A stretch of 64,000 nucleotides of DNA from Acetobacter fallax (GTDB taxonomy: Bacteria; Pseudomonadota; Alphaproteobacteria; Acetobacterales; Acetobacteraceae). The stretch spans positions 49,931 through 113,930 of the forward strand of contig NZ_WOSX01000010.1 of the NCBI RefSeq assembly GCF_011516735.1. Reading direction: 5' to 3'. The position numbers and the translations under genes are program-made. Shown here piece by piece: positions 26,651-35,776 of the stretch (position 1 is its first letter; each line of letters starts with the position of its first letter). The notes beneath the pieces are model-generated. The model made no database searches and was not told the DNA's origin. It saw only the letters and a list, made by a program, of their open reading frames with translations.

Positions 26651-27064
26651 ATGGAAACAGCAGCCGGAGACACAACCGCATCGCAGGATGCGGCACAACT
26701 TGCCGAGTCGATTCTGCCCCGATGTGAGCAGGCACGGAAAGGTCTGCGCCTGCGTCGTATCAGAGGGTATGATCGTCATTCAGGATGCTTTCCGGACCGG
26801 ATCACCGATCAGTGCCGTCTTGCTTTCTCGGCAGGCAGCGCGGCGCTTCTTGCACGTGGAGCTTCCCTCCAGGACGTGGTGCGCGTGATCTACGTCGTCA
26901 AGGATGCCGGCAAACTGACATCCTGTGCGCCGTTCGTCAGTAACGCGCTTGGTGCGAACCGTCCGGCGGCCACCGTTATGGTGGTCAAGGGTTTCGATGT
27001 TCCGGATGTCGAAATCGAACTGGAACTCATCACGCATATGCAGGAAAATGTCGGCACGGCCTGA
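26651..27064 (+). CDS. RidA/YjgF-like protein, probably frame-damaged
   Basis: The open frame gives 137 residues. Its C-terminal half (ARGASLQDVVRVIYVVKDAG and EIELELITHM) fits the RidA/YjgF deaminase family. The first half of this frame is Arg/Cys/His-rich and unlike RidA. The alternative frame from 26688 gives RHGKVCACVVSEGMIVIQ and SRQAARRFLHVE, which look like the missing RidA N-terminal strands and helix. The two halves overlap near 26865, suggesting a small out-of-frame deletion. RidA proteins hydrolyse reactive enamines, and the usual catalytic Arg region cannot be placed. It may be a pseudogene. Confidence 0.55.
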   Translation: METAAGDTTASQDAAQLAESILPRCEQARKGLRLRRIRGYDRHSGCFPDRITDQCRLAFSAGSAALLARGASLQDVVRVIYVVKDAGKLTSCAPFVSNALGANRPAATVMVVKGFDVPDVEIELELITHMQENVGTA

Positions 27065-27191
27065 TGGTCGCGCCGGTGCCATTTCCAATCATCCCCGGTC
27101 GTTGTATTGCCGCCTGATCCGGTGCTTCGGGCGAATCGTCAGGCTGATGTCCTGACAAGGCAACAGGAAGCACGGTTCCCGTGTCCCCCTG

Positions 27192-29456
27192 GTGAACGGA
27201 TCGTTGCAGCCGATGTCTTCCTCCGCTCTTTTGCCTGAGGCTCTCAGAGCCGAACTTGATGCGCTCCGCAAACGCGCCGACCAGTTTTCTACCTCTGAAA
27301 AGACGATCGAAGAGCTGCGCCGGCATCTCGATTCCTATGAGCGAAGCACATTCTGGCGCCTGACCTGGCCGGCGCGCATGGCGGTCAGTCAGGGACGCCG
27401 CCTTCTCGGTTTTGCGGGCCGGTTCGGTCGTGATCCTGTCACGGCACACGTCGGAACGACCTCTCCTCCCCGGATTACGGAGGTCATCTCCTGCGCGGAG
27501 AGCGATGAGGTGCCGGATACGGCGACATCTGACGAGGCGCCTCTGCGATTTCCCCGTTATGCGCATCCTGTGCTCAGCATCATCATTCCGGTGTATGGGC
27601 AGGTTCCGGTCACGCTGCGTTGTCTGCGCTCGATCATGCAGAATCCACCGTCCTGTTCTTACGAAGTTCTTGTGGCGGAAGATGCGTCGGGTGATCCGGC
27701 TGTTGCGGCGCTGGCGGCTATTCCGGGGCTTGTGTTCATCGGGCGACAGGACAATCTCGGCTTCCTGCGCAACAGCAACGACGCTGCCCGCATGGCAGGC
27801 GGCACGTATTTTCATTTTCTCAATAACGACACTGAGGTGTTGCCGGGGGCCTTCGATGCTCTTGTGACGCGTCTCGAATCAGACCGCACCATTGGTCTGA
27901 CCGGATCAAAACTCCTGTTCGCGGATGGAACACTTCAGGAAGCGGGTGGTATTGTCTGGAATGATGCATCCGGCATGAATGTCGGGCGCGGCGATCGGGA
28001 GCTGGACCGGGCCGCCTGGAACTGGCCTCGTGATGTGGATTATATTTCCGGCGCCTCGATTGCCATATCGCGTGCGCTCTTTGACTCCCTCAACGGGTTC
28101 GACGAGATTTTCGCGCCTGCTTACTACGAAGATACGGACCTGGCGTTTCGTGTTCGCGCCGCAGGTTTCCGGGTAGTGTTCGAACCAGCCTCTGTTGTGA
28201 TTCATCATGAGGGGATCTCGCACGGAACGGATGAGACCAGGGGTGTCAAAGCCTGCCAGGCCCGCAATCGTGACGTTATGCTGCGGCGGTGGAAAACGGT
28301 TCTGGAGGCTGACCACTTTGCGCCCGGCACTCATCTTCTGCGCGCTGCCGCGCATGGCCGTCACCGGCAGACGATTCTGATCATCGATCACTATGTTCCC
28401 CAACCTGACCGGGACGCGGGATCGCGCGCGACACTCTGTGTCATTCGCGCCTTGCTGGGCGCCGGGTGGCTGGTGAAATTCTGGCCCATGGACCGCAAGC
28501 GCACGGCCTGGTCCCATGATCTGGAGTGTCTGGGGGTTGAGATCTGCGATCACACCTGCCCTCTGTCATTTTCGGAATGGCTTGAGCAGAACGGCGACGA
28601 TCTCGACCATGTCATGATCATGCGCCCGGTCGTTGCCCGTGAGTTTCTGCCGCTTGTTGTCGCTGGCACGGCTGCGAGGCGCTCTTATTACGGCCATGAC
28701 ATTCATTTTCTGCGGATGATGCGTGAGGCTGAGGTAACAGGGAATGAGGCGCTGCGTCACGAAGCACTGGCCATGCAGCGTCTTGAGATGTGGCTGTGGC
28801 AGCAGTTTGAATGCGTCATTTATCTTTCTGACTATGAAGCCAGGCTGGTGCGGGATCTTGTTCCTGCAGCGCCAGCCCGCACGATCGTGCCGTTCTGTTT
28901 CACGCCGGACAACACGTCCCGGCCCGTGACAGGCGGGGCGACCATTCTCTTTGTTGGCGGGTTTGCGCATCCGCCCAATGTCGATGCGGCGCTCTGGCTG
29001 CACAACACGATCATGCCCCTGGTTCGCGCCCGCGCGCCTCAGGCCCGGCTTGTCCTGGCGGGTTCCGGTCCCGCGCCGGCGGTCTGCGCTCTGGCCGACA
29101 GCCAGACAACTGTGACCGGCGCGATCAGCGACGAGGAGCTTGAGCGACTGTACGCGACAGCACGCGTGGCGGCTGTGCCGCTGCGTTTTGGCGCGGGGGT
29201 GAAGAACAAGGTTCTGGAAGCCCTGCATCACGGACTACCCCTTGTCACGACTCCGGTTGGTGCGGAGGGCGTGACAGGGATCAGCCCGGCCTGCGGGATT
29301 GCTGACACCGCTGAAGCTTTTGCGGATGCTCTGGTTGAGCTGATCGATGATGACGGGCTCTGGCGAGAGCGGTCTGACCAGGGGAGGCGCCTGATTTCAG
29401 AAGAGTTTTCTCCGGTCAGGTTCTCGGAGAGTCTGTTGCGGGTTCTGACGGCCTGA
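27192..29456 (+). CDS. Two-domain glycosyltransferase (GT2 plus GT4-like)
   Basis: 754 residues from GTG 27192; ATG 27213 is an equal alternative. A 100-residue head has a short coiled segment. Domain one (about 120-360) is GT-A family 2: LSIIIPVYGQ, VLVAEDASGDP, FLNNDTEV, GSKLLFADGTLQEAGG and YYEDTDLAFRVRAAG. Domain two (about 395-750) is GT-B like, with ILFVGGFAHPPNV, ARLVLAGSGPAP, and VPLRFGAGVKNKVLEALHHG. Such fusions build cell-surface polysaccharide, using a nucleotide sugar in each half. Neighbours are the RidA-like gene and catalase, with no other glycan genes close by. Acceptor and sugars are unknown. Confidence 0.92.
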   Translation: MNGSLQPMSSSALLPEALRAELDALRKRADQFSTSEKTIEELRRHLDSYERSTFWRLTWPARMAVSQGRRLLGFAGRFGRDPVTAHVGTTSPPRITEVISCAESDEVPDTATSDEAPLRFPRYAHPVLSIIIPVYGQVPVTLRCLRSIMQNPPSCSYEVLVAEDASGDPAVAALAAIPGLVFIGRQDNLGFLRNSNDAARMAGGTYFHFLNNDTEVLPGAFDALVTRLESDRTIGLTGSKLLFADGTLQEAGGIVWNDASGMNVGRGDRELDRAAWNWPRDVDYISGASIAISRALFDSLNGFDEIFAPAYYEDTDLAFRVRAAGFRVVFEPASVVIHHEGISHGTDETRGVKACQARNRDVMLRRWKTVLEADHFAPGTHLLRAAAHGRHRQTILIIDHYVPQPDRDAGSRATLCVIRALLGAGWLVKFWPMDRKRTAWSHDLECLGVEICDHTCPLSFSEWLEQNGDDLDHVMIMRPVVAREFLPLVVAGTAARRSYYGHDIHFLRMMREAEVTGNEALRHEALAMQRLEMWLWQQFECVIYLSDYEARLVRDLVPAAPARTIVPFCFTPDNTSRPVTGGATILFVGGFAHPPNVDAALWLHNTIMPLVRARAPQARLVLAGSGPAPAVCALADSQTTVTGAISDEELERLYATARVAAVPLRFGAGVKNKVLEALHHGLPLVTTPVGAEGVTGISPACGIADTAEAFADALVELIDDDGLWRERSDQGRRLISEEFSPVRFSESLLRVLTA

Positions 29457-29522
29457 CAGGACTGCCCTGCACGCGGAACTATCCGCAGCGGCATCGCGTT
29501 TCTCCTGGATGTGGAGGACGCC

Positions 29523-31649
29523 ATGAGCACAAACGGAAAAAATTCAGAGCATGATCAGGTCACGATTGGTGACCAGACAATCAGGCGCGGCAAGGGCGGC
29601 GAGACGCATCAGACGGCAACAGGAGAGGTTCCGACGCTGACGACAGCGCAGGGTGTACCGGTCGCTGACGATCAGAACACGCTCAGAGCTGGTCCGCGTG
29701 GCCCGGCTTTGCTGGAGGATTTCCATTTCCGCGAGAAGATTTTTCACTTCGACCACGAACGTATTCCCGAGCGGGTGGTTCATGCGCGCGGATATGGGGC
29801 TCATGGCTATTTCGAGCTGACAGATTCACTGTCCGACATTACCACGGCGGATGTGCTTCAGCGTCCGGGTGAGCGGGTTCCGGCCTTTGTGCGGCTCTCG
29901 ACGGTTGCCGGAGGCAGGGGGTCTGCTGATCTTCCGCGTGATATTCGTGGTTTTGCCGTCAAGCTTTATACGAAAGAGGGCAACTGGGATATTGTCGGCA
30001 ACAATGCTCCGGTGTTCTTTGTTCAGGATGCCATCAAGTTTCCGGATTTCGTGCACTCTATCAAGGAAGAGCCGGATCGGGGATTTCCCCAGGCTCAGTC
30101 CGCGCATGACAATCTGTGGGATTTCGTCTCCCTTTCTCCTGAGTCGATGCATGCCATCATGTGGGCCATGTCGGACCGGGCCATTCCCCGTTCCCTGCGG
30201 TTCATTGAAGGGTTTGGTGTTCACACATTCCGCTTTGTGAACAAAGACGGCAATTCGACCTATGTGAAATTTCACTGGAAGCCGAAAGCCGGACTCCAGT
30301 CCGTCGTGTGGAACGAAGCTCTGAAGATCAATGGCGCTGATCCTGATTTCCATCGGCGCGACATGTGGGATGCCATCAATTCCGGTGATTTCCCGGAATG
30401 GGAACTTGGCGTTCAGCTTTTCGATGATGAATTCGCGGACAGTTTCGATTTCGACATTCTTGATGCCACCAAGCTGATCCCGGAGGAACTGGTTCCGGTG
30501 CGTCGCGTGGGACGACTTGTGCTCGATCGCGTTGTGGACAATTTCTTTGCGGAGACAGAGCAGGTTGCTTTCTGCACGCAGAATGTCGTTCCCGGCGTCG
30601 ATTTCACCAATGATCCTCTGCTTCAGGGCCGGAACTTCTCTTATCTCGACACGCAGCTCAAGCGTCTCGGGGGGCCGAACTTCACCCATATTCCGGTCAA
30701 TGCGCCGAAATGTCCGTTCCATACGTTTCAGCAGGACGGTCATGCGGCGATGCACAATCCGAAAGGACGGGCCAATTACGAGCCGAATTCGTGGGGACCG
30801 AAAGCTGGCGGCCCGCGCGAGAACCCGACGCAGGGCTATCAGTCTTATCGCGCTCAGGAGAGTGGTGAGACACGGCGTGAACGGGCAGAGCTTTTTGCCG
30901 ATCACTACAGCCAGGCGCGGCAGTTTTACATCAGCCAGACGAAGACCGAGCAGGTGCATATCCAGCAGGCCTATACGTTTGAGCTGAGCAAGGTGGAGAC
31001 TCCCGCGATCCGTTCCCGCGTGATTTCACATCTTCTGAATATTGATAAGGATCTTGCAAAATCGGTTGCCAACGGAATTGGTCTTGCTCCCCTTCCTGAA
31101 GCAGCGCCGCCTGCCCGTCCGGTCATCGACAATCTGCCTCCGTCTCCTGCCCTCAGCATTCTGAAAAATGGCCCAACCACTTTTGCTGGTCGCAAAATCG
31201 GTGTGCTGGTGACCGGGGGGACTGATGCCGCTCTGCTGAAAGCTGTTCAGGACGCGGCAAAGGCCGAGGGGACAAACGTCGAACTTGTCGGTCCGCAGGT
31301 TCAGGGTGTGACGTTGTCGGACGGCTCGACCATACCTCTTGGCCAGAAGATCAATGGTGGCCCTTCCGTCCTTTATGATGCGGTTGTTCTGTTGCCTTCC
31401 GCCGCCGGAGCGAAGTTGCTCGGCAACGAGGCGACGGCGCGTGATTTCATCAACGACGCGTTTGCCCATGCCAAGTTCATTGGTGTTGGCCCGGATGCGG
31501 ATCCGCTGATTACACGGGCAGGATTGCAGTCATCTGACCGGGACAAGGGATTTGTTACGATCGGCTCAGCCGGTGACGCGGACGGGTTCATCAAAGCCTG
31601 TCGTGCGGTGCGATTCTGGGAGCGTGAGAGCAAAGTTCACGCTGTCTGA
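29523..31649 (+). CDS. katE: Monofunctional heme catalase, large-subunit type
   Basis: 708 residues from ATG 29523, chosen for GGAGG five bases upstream. The catalase core shows catalytic His in [18 protein letters not shown], the Asn in [13 protein letters not shown], and the heme-ligand Tyr region near [12 protein letters not shown]. The extra C-terminal 150 residues ([29 protein letters not shown]) form the DJ-1/PfpI-like flavodoxin domain seen in large catalases such as HPII. It converts hydrogen peroxide to water and oxygen. No OxyR gene is nearby. Confidence 0.96.
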   Translation: MSTNGKNSEHDQVTIGDQTIRRGKGGETHQTATGEVPTLTTAQGVPVADDQNTLRAGPRGPALLEDFHFREKIFHFDHERIPERVVHARGYGAHGYFELTDSLSDITTADVLQRPGERVPAFVRLSTVAGGRGSADLPRDIRGFAVKLYTKEGNWDIVGNNAPVFFVQDAIKFPDFVHSIKEEPDRGFPQAQSAHDNLWDFVSLSPESMHAIMWAMSDRAIPRSLRFIEGFGVHTFRFVNKDGNSTYVKFHWKPKAGLQSVVWNEALKINGADPDFHRRDMWDAINSGDFPEWELGVQLFDDEFADSFDFDILDATKLIPEELVPVRRVGRLVLDRVVDNFFAETEQVAFCTQNVVPGVDFTNDPLLQGRNFSYLDTQLKRLGGPNFTHIPVNAPKCPFHTFQQDGHAAMHNPKGRANYEPNSWGPKAGGPRENPTQGYQSYRAQESGETRRERAELFADHYSQARQFYISQTKTEQVHIQQAYTFELSKVETPAIRSRVISHLLNIDKDLAKSVANGIGLAPLPEAAPPARPVIDNLPPSPALSILKNGPTTFAGRKIGVLVTGGTDAALLKAVQDAAKAEGTNVELVGPQVQGVTLSDGSTIPLGQKINGGPSVLYDAVVLLPSAAGAKLLGNEATARDFINDAFAHAKFIGVGPDADPLITRAGLQSSDRDKGFVTIGSAGDADGFIKACRAVRFWERESKVHAV

Positions 31650-31692
31650 AGGGTTCAGAATTCCGGTCTGTTGACAATAAAATGGTTTCCGG

Positions 31693-31845
31693 AAGTTCTG
31701 TTGTCATTCAGTGCTGGCTCCTTCCCAGGGCTTTGCCCTGGAACCCACCAAAGGTCTCAGACCTTTGGAAACATGCTTATTTATCAACAGATTGGGGTGA
31801 AGGGATCCGCGACCCCTTCCGGGTTCGGGACAGAGACCCGCTTTG
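31693..31845 (+). repeat. Multi-hairpin dispersed repeat, forward copy
   Basis: Begins TTCTGTTGTCATTCAGTGC and carries CCAGGGCTTTGCCCTGG, CCAAAGGTCTCAGACCTTTGG and GGATCCGCGACCCC-type units. It fills the space between the katE stop and the stop of the convergent chvG and could terminate both. Confidence 0.8.
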
Positions 31846-31846
31846 C

Positions 31847-33706
31847 TCACCCCGCCCGGGGCAGCCGAATGACGAACCGTGCCCCCAGCACATGCCCCTG
31901 AGCATCCGTGCGGTTCTCGGCATGGATGGTGCCGCGCAGCGCCTGGATAATCTGGCGGCTGATAGAGAGTCCAAGTCCGGAATGCTGACCGAAATTCTCG
32001 GATTTGGGGCGTTCTGAATAAAAGCGGTCGAAGATCGAGTCGATCTTGGCCTGCGGGATACCGGGACCTTCGTCGGAGATGGCGATCTCCACCATCTGCC
32101 CCTCGGCATGGGCCTCCAGCAGAATATACCCCTCCGGAGGCGAGAACGAGATGGCATTGCCGATCAGATTGCGCAGCACCTGAACCAGTCTGTCCTCCAG
32201 AGCCAGAACACGGAGCGGATGATCGGGGCCGTCGTCTGTAATGGTGAGCGTGACCTGGGGCTGATCAGGCTTGCGGGTGGACTGATGAATCTCAGCCAGT
32301 AAAGACAGTAATGGCCCTATGGCCACCGGAGTCGCCTGCGCGCGAGAGAGTTCCGCATCCAGACGGCTGGCATCCGAAATGTCGGTGATCAGCCGGTCCA
32401 GCCGGCGCACATCATCGGCGATAATGGTCAGTAATCGTCTCTGGCGTTCGACATCATCAATCCGCAATGACGTCTCGATCGCGGAGCGGATTGAGGTCAG
32501 CGGGTTCTTGATCTCGTGAGAAACATCCGCGGCAAACCGTTCGATCGCATCCATTCTGGCCCAGAGTGCCTGAGCACTGTCCTGCAGAGCACGCGCAACA
32601 TCGCCAATTTCGTCACGACGCCCAAGCAGCAGGCTCGGGACCGTGCCGGTCCGGCCGGAACTCTCTCTCATGACATGCGCGGAACTGGCGAGACGCAGAA
32701 GCGGGCGGGCGATGGTCAGGGAAAGATACCAGGAGAGCAGGACCATAATCGCCATCGCCAGCAGAAAGAGCGAAAGAATGGACGAGCGAATCTTGAACAG
32801 CGACGTGTCGATGACTTCACCCGTGCGGGTGAGCTGAATCACGCCGACCGTCTGGCCGTCATGAATAACGGGCTCGGCGACGGTGATAACGAGCGTGTGG
32901 TCGCGCACGCGTCGGATATAGGGCGGTGCTTCGGTATCATCATGCCCGATATCGTTGCCGTTGCGCCGGAAACCGGCCTCTCCGTCAGTCAGCGGCCCGT
33001 CATCGGCGCCCCCCACGAGGGAATCGAGAAGACGGTGAAGGAGACTGTTTTTGCCCGGAACCGCATGAGGCGCCGCTCCGGTGCTGGCCAGAGGGTCCTG
33101 CTGGTCAGGTGGCAAAGGCGGGCCGCCAGCCGGATGATGGGCCAGCTTTTCCTGATGACTGTCGGCAATCAGTTGCCCGTCGGGCGCGTAAACACGGGCA
33201 TCGGCGCTCGGACTTGGCTCGGTGAGACGCAGGAGCAGCGGACGGGTCAGGACTGGCTCGAGCACATAGGAGCCGCCTGGAAACGCCTCGCCGTGCCGGG
33301 CACGTGCGGCCGGATTGATCGAAACCGCGCTCTGACCGAGCGCGCCGGCATAAATGCGGGCCTGCTCGCGAAGAGCATCCACTTCGGCATTCAGCAGGCT
33401 GTTCCGAAACTGGTTGAGAAACAGCAGCGTCAGGCCGAACACAACGAGCGGCAGCATATTGACCAGCAAAATCCGGCGCATCATCGGCGAAATGAGCCGT
33501 TTGTCCGATGCGTCGAGCAGATCGGACGGCGTATCGGACGGGTGCGGGATAATGCCGCGGAATTTTTTTGTCAGGTTACCGACCCACGCCGACAGCCCGC
33601 CGGTGTCGCCGGCGGCGGCATAAAGAGGCTCGCGCGATACTGCCGGCCCGGAGGGAGCGGAGTCGCCAGGGCCGTCCTCACGCGGAGCGGGGATCTCGCC
33701 GGGCAT
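31847..33706 (-). CDS. chvG: Sensor histidine kinase, ChvG type
   Basis: 619 residues from ATG 33706; a GTG at 33808 would add an unlikely 34-residue head. Membrane helix one is ILLVNMLPLVVFGLTLLFL, followed by a 230-residue periplasmic sensor domain rich in Pro/His/Gly. Helix two is SILSLFLLAMAIMVLLSWYL, then a HAMP linker. Phosphoacceptor His lies in FAADVSHEIKNPLTSIRSA, and the ATPase shows NLIGNAISFSP, DEGPGIP and SGLGLSIS. ChvG/ExoS sensors respond to acid or envelope change, relevant for acetic acid producers. The partner regulator gene is 230 bases upstream on the same strand. Confidence 0.93.
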   Translation of the reverse strand: MPGEIPAPREDGPGDSAPSGPAVSREPLYAAAGDTGGLSAWVGNLTKKFRGIIPHPSDTPSDLLDASDKRLISPMMRRILLVNMLPLVVFGLTLLFLNQFRNSLLNAEVDALREQARIYAGALGQSAVSINPAARARHGEAFPGGSYVLEPVLTRPLLLRLTEPSPSADARVYAPDGQLIADSHQEKLAHHPAGGPPLPPDQQDPLASTGAAPHAVPGKNSLLHRLLDSLVGGADDGPLTDGEAGFRRNGNDIGHDDTEAPPYIRRVRDHTLVITVAEPVIHDGQTVGVIQLTRTGEVIDTSLFKIRSSILSLFLLAMAIMVLLSWYLSLTIARPLLRLASSAHVMRESSGRTGTVPSLLLGRRDEIGDVARALQDSAQALWARMDAIERFAADVSHEIKNPLTSIRSAIETSLRIDDVERQRRLLTIIADDVRRLDRLITDISDASRLDAELSRAQATPVAIGPLLSLLAEIHQSTRKPDQPQVTLTITDDGPDHPLRVLALEDRLVQVLRNLIGNAISFSPPEGYILLEAHAEGQMVEIAISDEGPGIPQAKIDSIFDRFYSERPKSENFGQHSGLGLSISRQIIQALRGTIHAENRTDAQGHVLGARFVIRLPRAG

Positions 33707-33938
33707 GGTCAGAAACCGCCGATGCGGAAACTCAGAGGCTGTTTCACGAGCCTTACTGCTGAGCGAGAGCGCCCCTGAGGGGCGTGACCGGCATGTGTTT
33801 CTGAGCACGGAAGGGGAGCGGCCGTGCGGGCCGTGAGCATCGGAGCGCGGAAAACGCGCGTCGGATCGCCGGCAAAAGGGCTTTTGAAACAGCCTCTCAG
33901 AGCGGACAGACGACTCATGGACGCGTTGTGCTCACCGC

Positions 33939-34652
33939 TCATTCTTCCTTGTAGCGGTAGCCAATGCCATACAGCGTCTCGATCTGGTTGAAATCGTCAT
34001 CAACCTGCCGGAACTTCTTCCGGACCCGTTTGATGTGACTGTCGATGGTACGGTCATCGACATAGATATTGTCGCCATAGGCCGCATCGATCAGCTGGTC
34101 GCGGGATTTGACGAGTCCCGGCCGCGCCGCAAGAGCCTTGACCAGCAGGAACTCGGTTACGGTCAGCGGAACATCCTTTTCGTGCCACTGGCTGCGGTGG
34201 CGTGCCTCATCAAGCGTGAGGTTGCCACGGACCAGCAGGGAACCGGATGCCTCGCCGGCCGCTTCGGCGCGATTGGCTTCATTGCGGCGCAGCAGAGCGC
34301 GGATTCGCTCGATGAGAAGACGCTGGGAAAAGGGCTTCGTGATGTAATCATCCGCGCCGAGACGGAGGCCCATGAGCTGATCGACCTCCTCGTCCTTCGA
34401 GGACAGGAAGATGATGGGCAGGCTGGAGCGGGCACGCAACCGCTGGAGCAGTTCCATGCCGTCCATGCGCGGCATCTTGATGTCCAGCACGGCCAGATCG
34501 ACCGGCCGGGCGATCAGATCCTGGAGCGCCTGCTCGCCATCGGTATAGGTGCGGACCTGGTAGCCTTCGGCTTCCAGGGTCATCTGGACGGAGGCCAGGA
34601 TATTGCGATCGTCATCGACCAGGGCGATCGTCTGTTTTGTCGTCTCCGTCAC
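33939..34652 (-). CDS. chvI: Response regulator, ChvI type (OmpR family)
   Basis: 237 residues from GTG 34652, chosen for a GAGG at good spacing and because it starts just before the receiver domain; 34718 would add 22 unlike residues. The receiver shows the acidic pair in ALVDDDRN, the phospho-Asp in [13 protein letters not shown], and Lys in DYITKPFS. The winged helix ends GYRYKEE and has [18 protein letters not shown] as recognition region. ChvI regulators control envelope and acid-response genes. The gene is first in the order chvI-chvG, read away from grpE. Confidence 0.95.
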   Translation of the reverse strand: MTETTKQTIALVDDDRNILASVQMTLEAEGYQVRTYTDGEQALQDLIARPVDLAVLDIKMPRMDGMELLQRLRARSSLPIIFLSSKDEEVDQLMGLRLGADDYITKPFSQRLLIERIRALLRRNEANRAEAAGEASGSLLVRGNLTLDEARHRSQWHEKDVPLTVTEFLLVKALAARPGLVKSRDQLIDAAYGDNIYVDDRTIDSHIKRVRKKFRQVDDDFNQIETLYGIGYRYKEE

Positions 34653-34952
34653 GTATCCTCGTCTCCCGCTAAAAATTGCGCCCGTCCGCACGGACATGCC
34701 TGCTACCGCCGGGACCATAACCCGCCCGCGTGGCCGGGGCTATGGGGTGCCGGAGGTCGCGTCTGACTGGCATGCATGAATGACAGTTTGGGTTTCAGAA
34801 AGAAGCGGATGATTATAGTCGGCATTCATCCGGAAGAAGGGATTTCAGACCCTTTCGATGACATGGATGCAACCAGACCGGCCACGGGATTGTAACGCTT
34901 TCTTCGCGCGCCACGCCTTGCGGGCCGGGACGAGGATACCTAATTCATTGCC
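34653..34952. promoter_or_regulatory. Divergent control region between chvI and grpE
   Basis: No gene is seen. The segment must carry both promoters. A CTTG at 34917 followed by ACCTAATT at the 3' end is weakly like a heat-shock sigma-32 element for grpE, but the match is poor and a TGTAACGCTTTC stretch precedes it. Confidence 0.4.
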
Positions 34953-35594
34953 ATGATGAATATGACAGAAAATCACGAGGCCGGCACATCAGCGGATCAC
35001 GCTGAGTGCGGCCACACAGAGCAGGGATCGTCGCACGCGCCTCATGAGGGTGTGCAGCCGGAAGCTTCGGCTCCGGGTGTGGACAGTGCTGATGAGGTGA
35101 TGAGCGCTGCGAGTACCCGGATCAAGGAACTTGAGGCGCAGCTGTCTGAGGAACACGACAGGTGGGTTCGCTCAGAGGCGGAGATGCAGAATCTCCGTAC
35201 GCGGACAAAGCGTGAGATTGATGACGCCCGGCAGTATGCGGTGCAGAAATTTGCGCGCGATGTTGTCGAGGCGGCCGAAAATCTTCGCCGTGGTCTCGCC
35301 AGTCTGCCGGCACCGGCTGAGAATGAAGACAGCGTGATCACGAAGATGCGCGAAGGCATCGAGAGCACCGAGCGCTCGTTCCTGTCCATTCTTGAGCGGC
35401 ATGGTGTGATAGCTCACGATCCGTCCGGTCAGGCTTTTGATGCGAACCATCATCAGGCCATGGCCGAGCAGCCCAGCGCGGAACACGCGAACGGAACCGT
35501 AATGCAGGCCTGGACGCCAACCTGGACGCTGCATGGCCGTCTGCTGAAGCCGGCGATGGTCGTTGTGGCGAAGAATGAGGGTGGCCAGGCGTAG
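34953..35594 (+). CDS. grpE: GrpE nucleotide exchange factor of DnaK
   Basis: 213 residues. An acidic, His/Gly-rich 50-residue head precedes the long coiled coil (ASTRIKELEAQLSEEHDRWV). The GrpE core has AEMQNLRTRTKREIDDARQY, then SFLSILERHGV and the beta domain FDANHHQAMAEQPS and GRLLKPAMVVVAK. It releases ADP from DnaK. The order grpE-dnaK-dnaJ on one strand, with dnaK 182 bases on, marks a chaperone locus. The start could also be the ATG at 34962. Confidence 0.95.
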   Translation: MMNMTENHEAGTSADHAECGHTEQGSSHAPHEGVQPEASAPGVDSADEVMSAASTRIKELEAQLSEEHDRWVRSEAEMQNLRTRTKREIDDARQYAVQKFARDVVEAAENLRRGLASLPAPAENEDSVITKMREGIESTERSFLSILERHGVIAHDPSGQAFDANHHQAMAEQPSAEHANGTVMQAWTPTWTLHGRLLKPAMVVVAKNEGGQA

Positions 35595-35776
35595 CAGGGG
35601 CCGTGAGCCGGAACGGGTTCATTTCAGGTACGAATGCTCTTGAAACCTGATCCGGCGGCTCTTACATCGGTTTAAGCTCGAGGCGGGTCCGATCGGAAGA
35701 CGACAGGGTCCGCGGCAATGAAGGGCAGTATCCGGTGCTTCGGGCCGGGTGATGCCGCTCAAAGGAGACTGAATAC

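Noticed and set aside
31671..31901. Repeated small ORFs with peptides such as FPGLCPGTHQRSQTFGN in many intergenic places.
   Set aside because: They are translations of the dispersed hairpin repeats in different frames and carry no start signals.
32516..33778. A 420-codon open frame opposite chvG.
   Set aside because: It is antisense to the kinase and rich in Arg/Gln/His runs typical of shadow frames.
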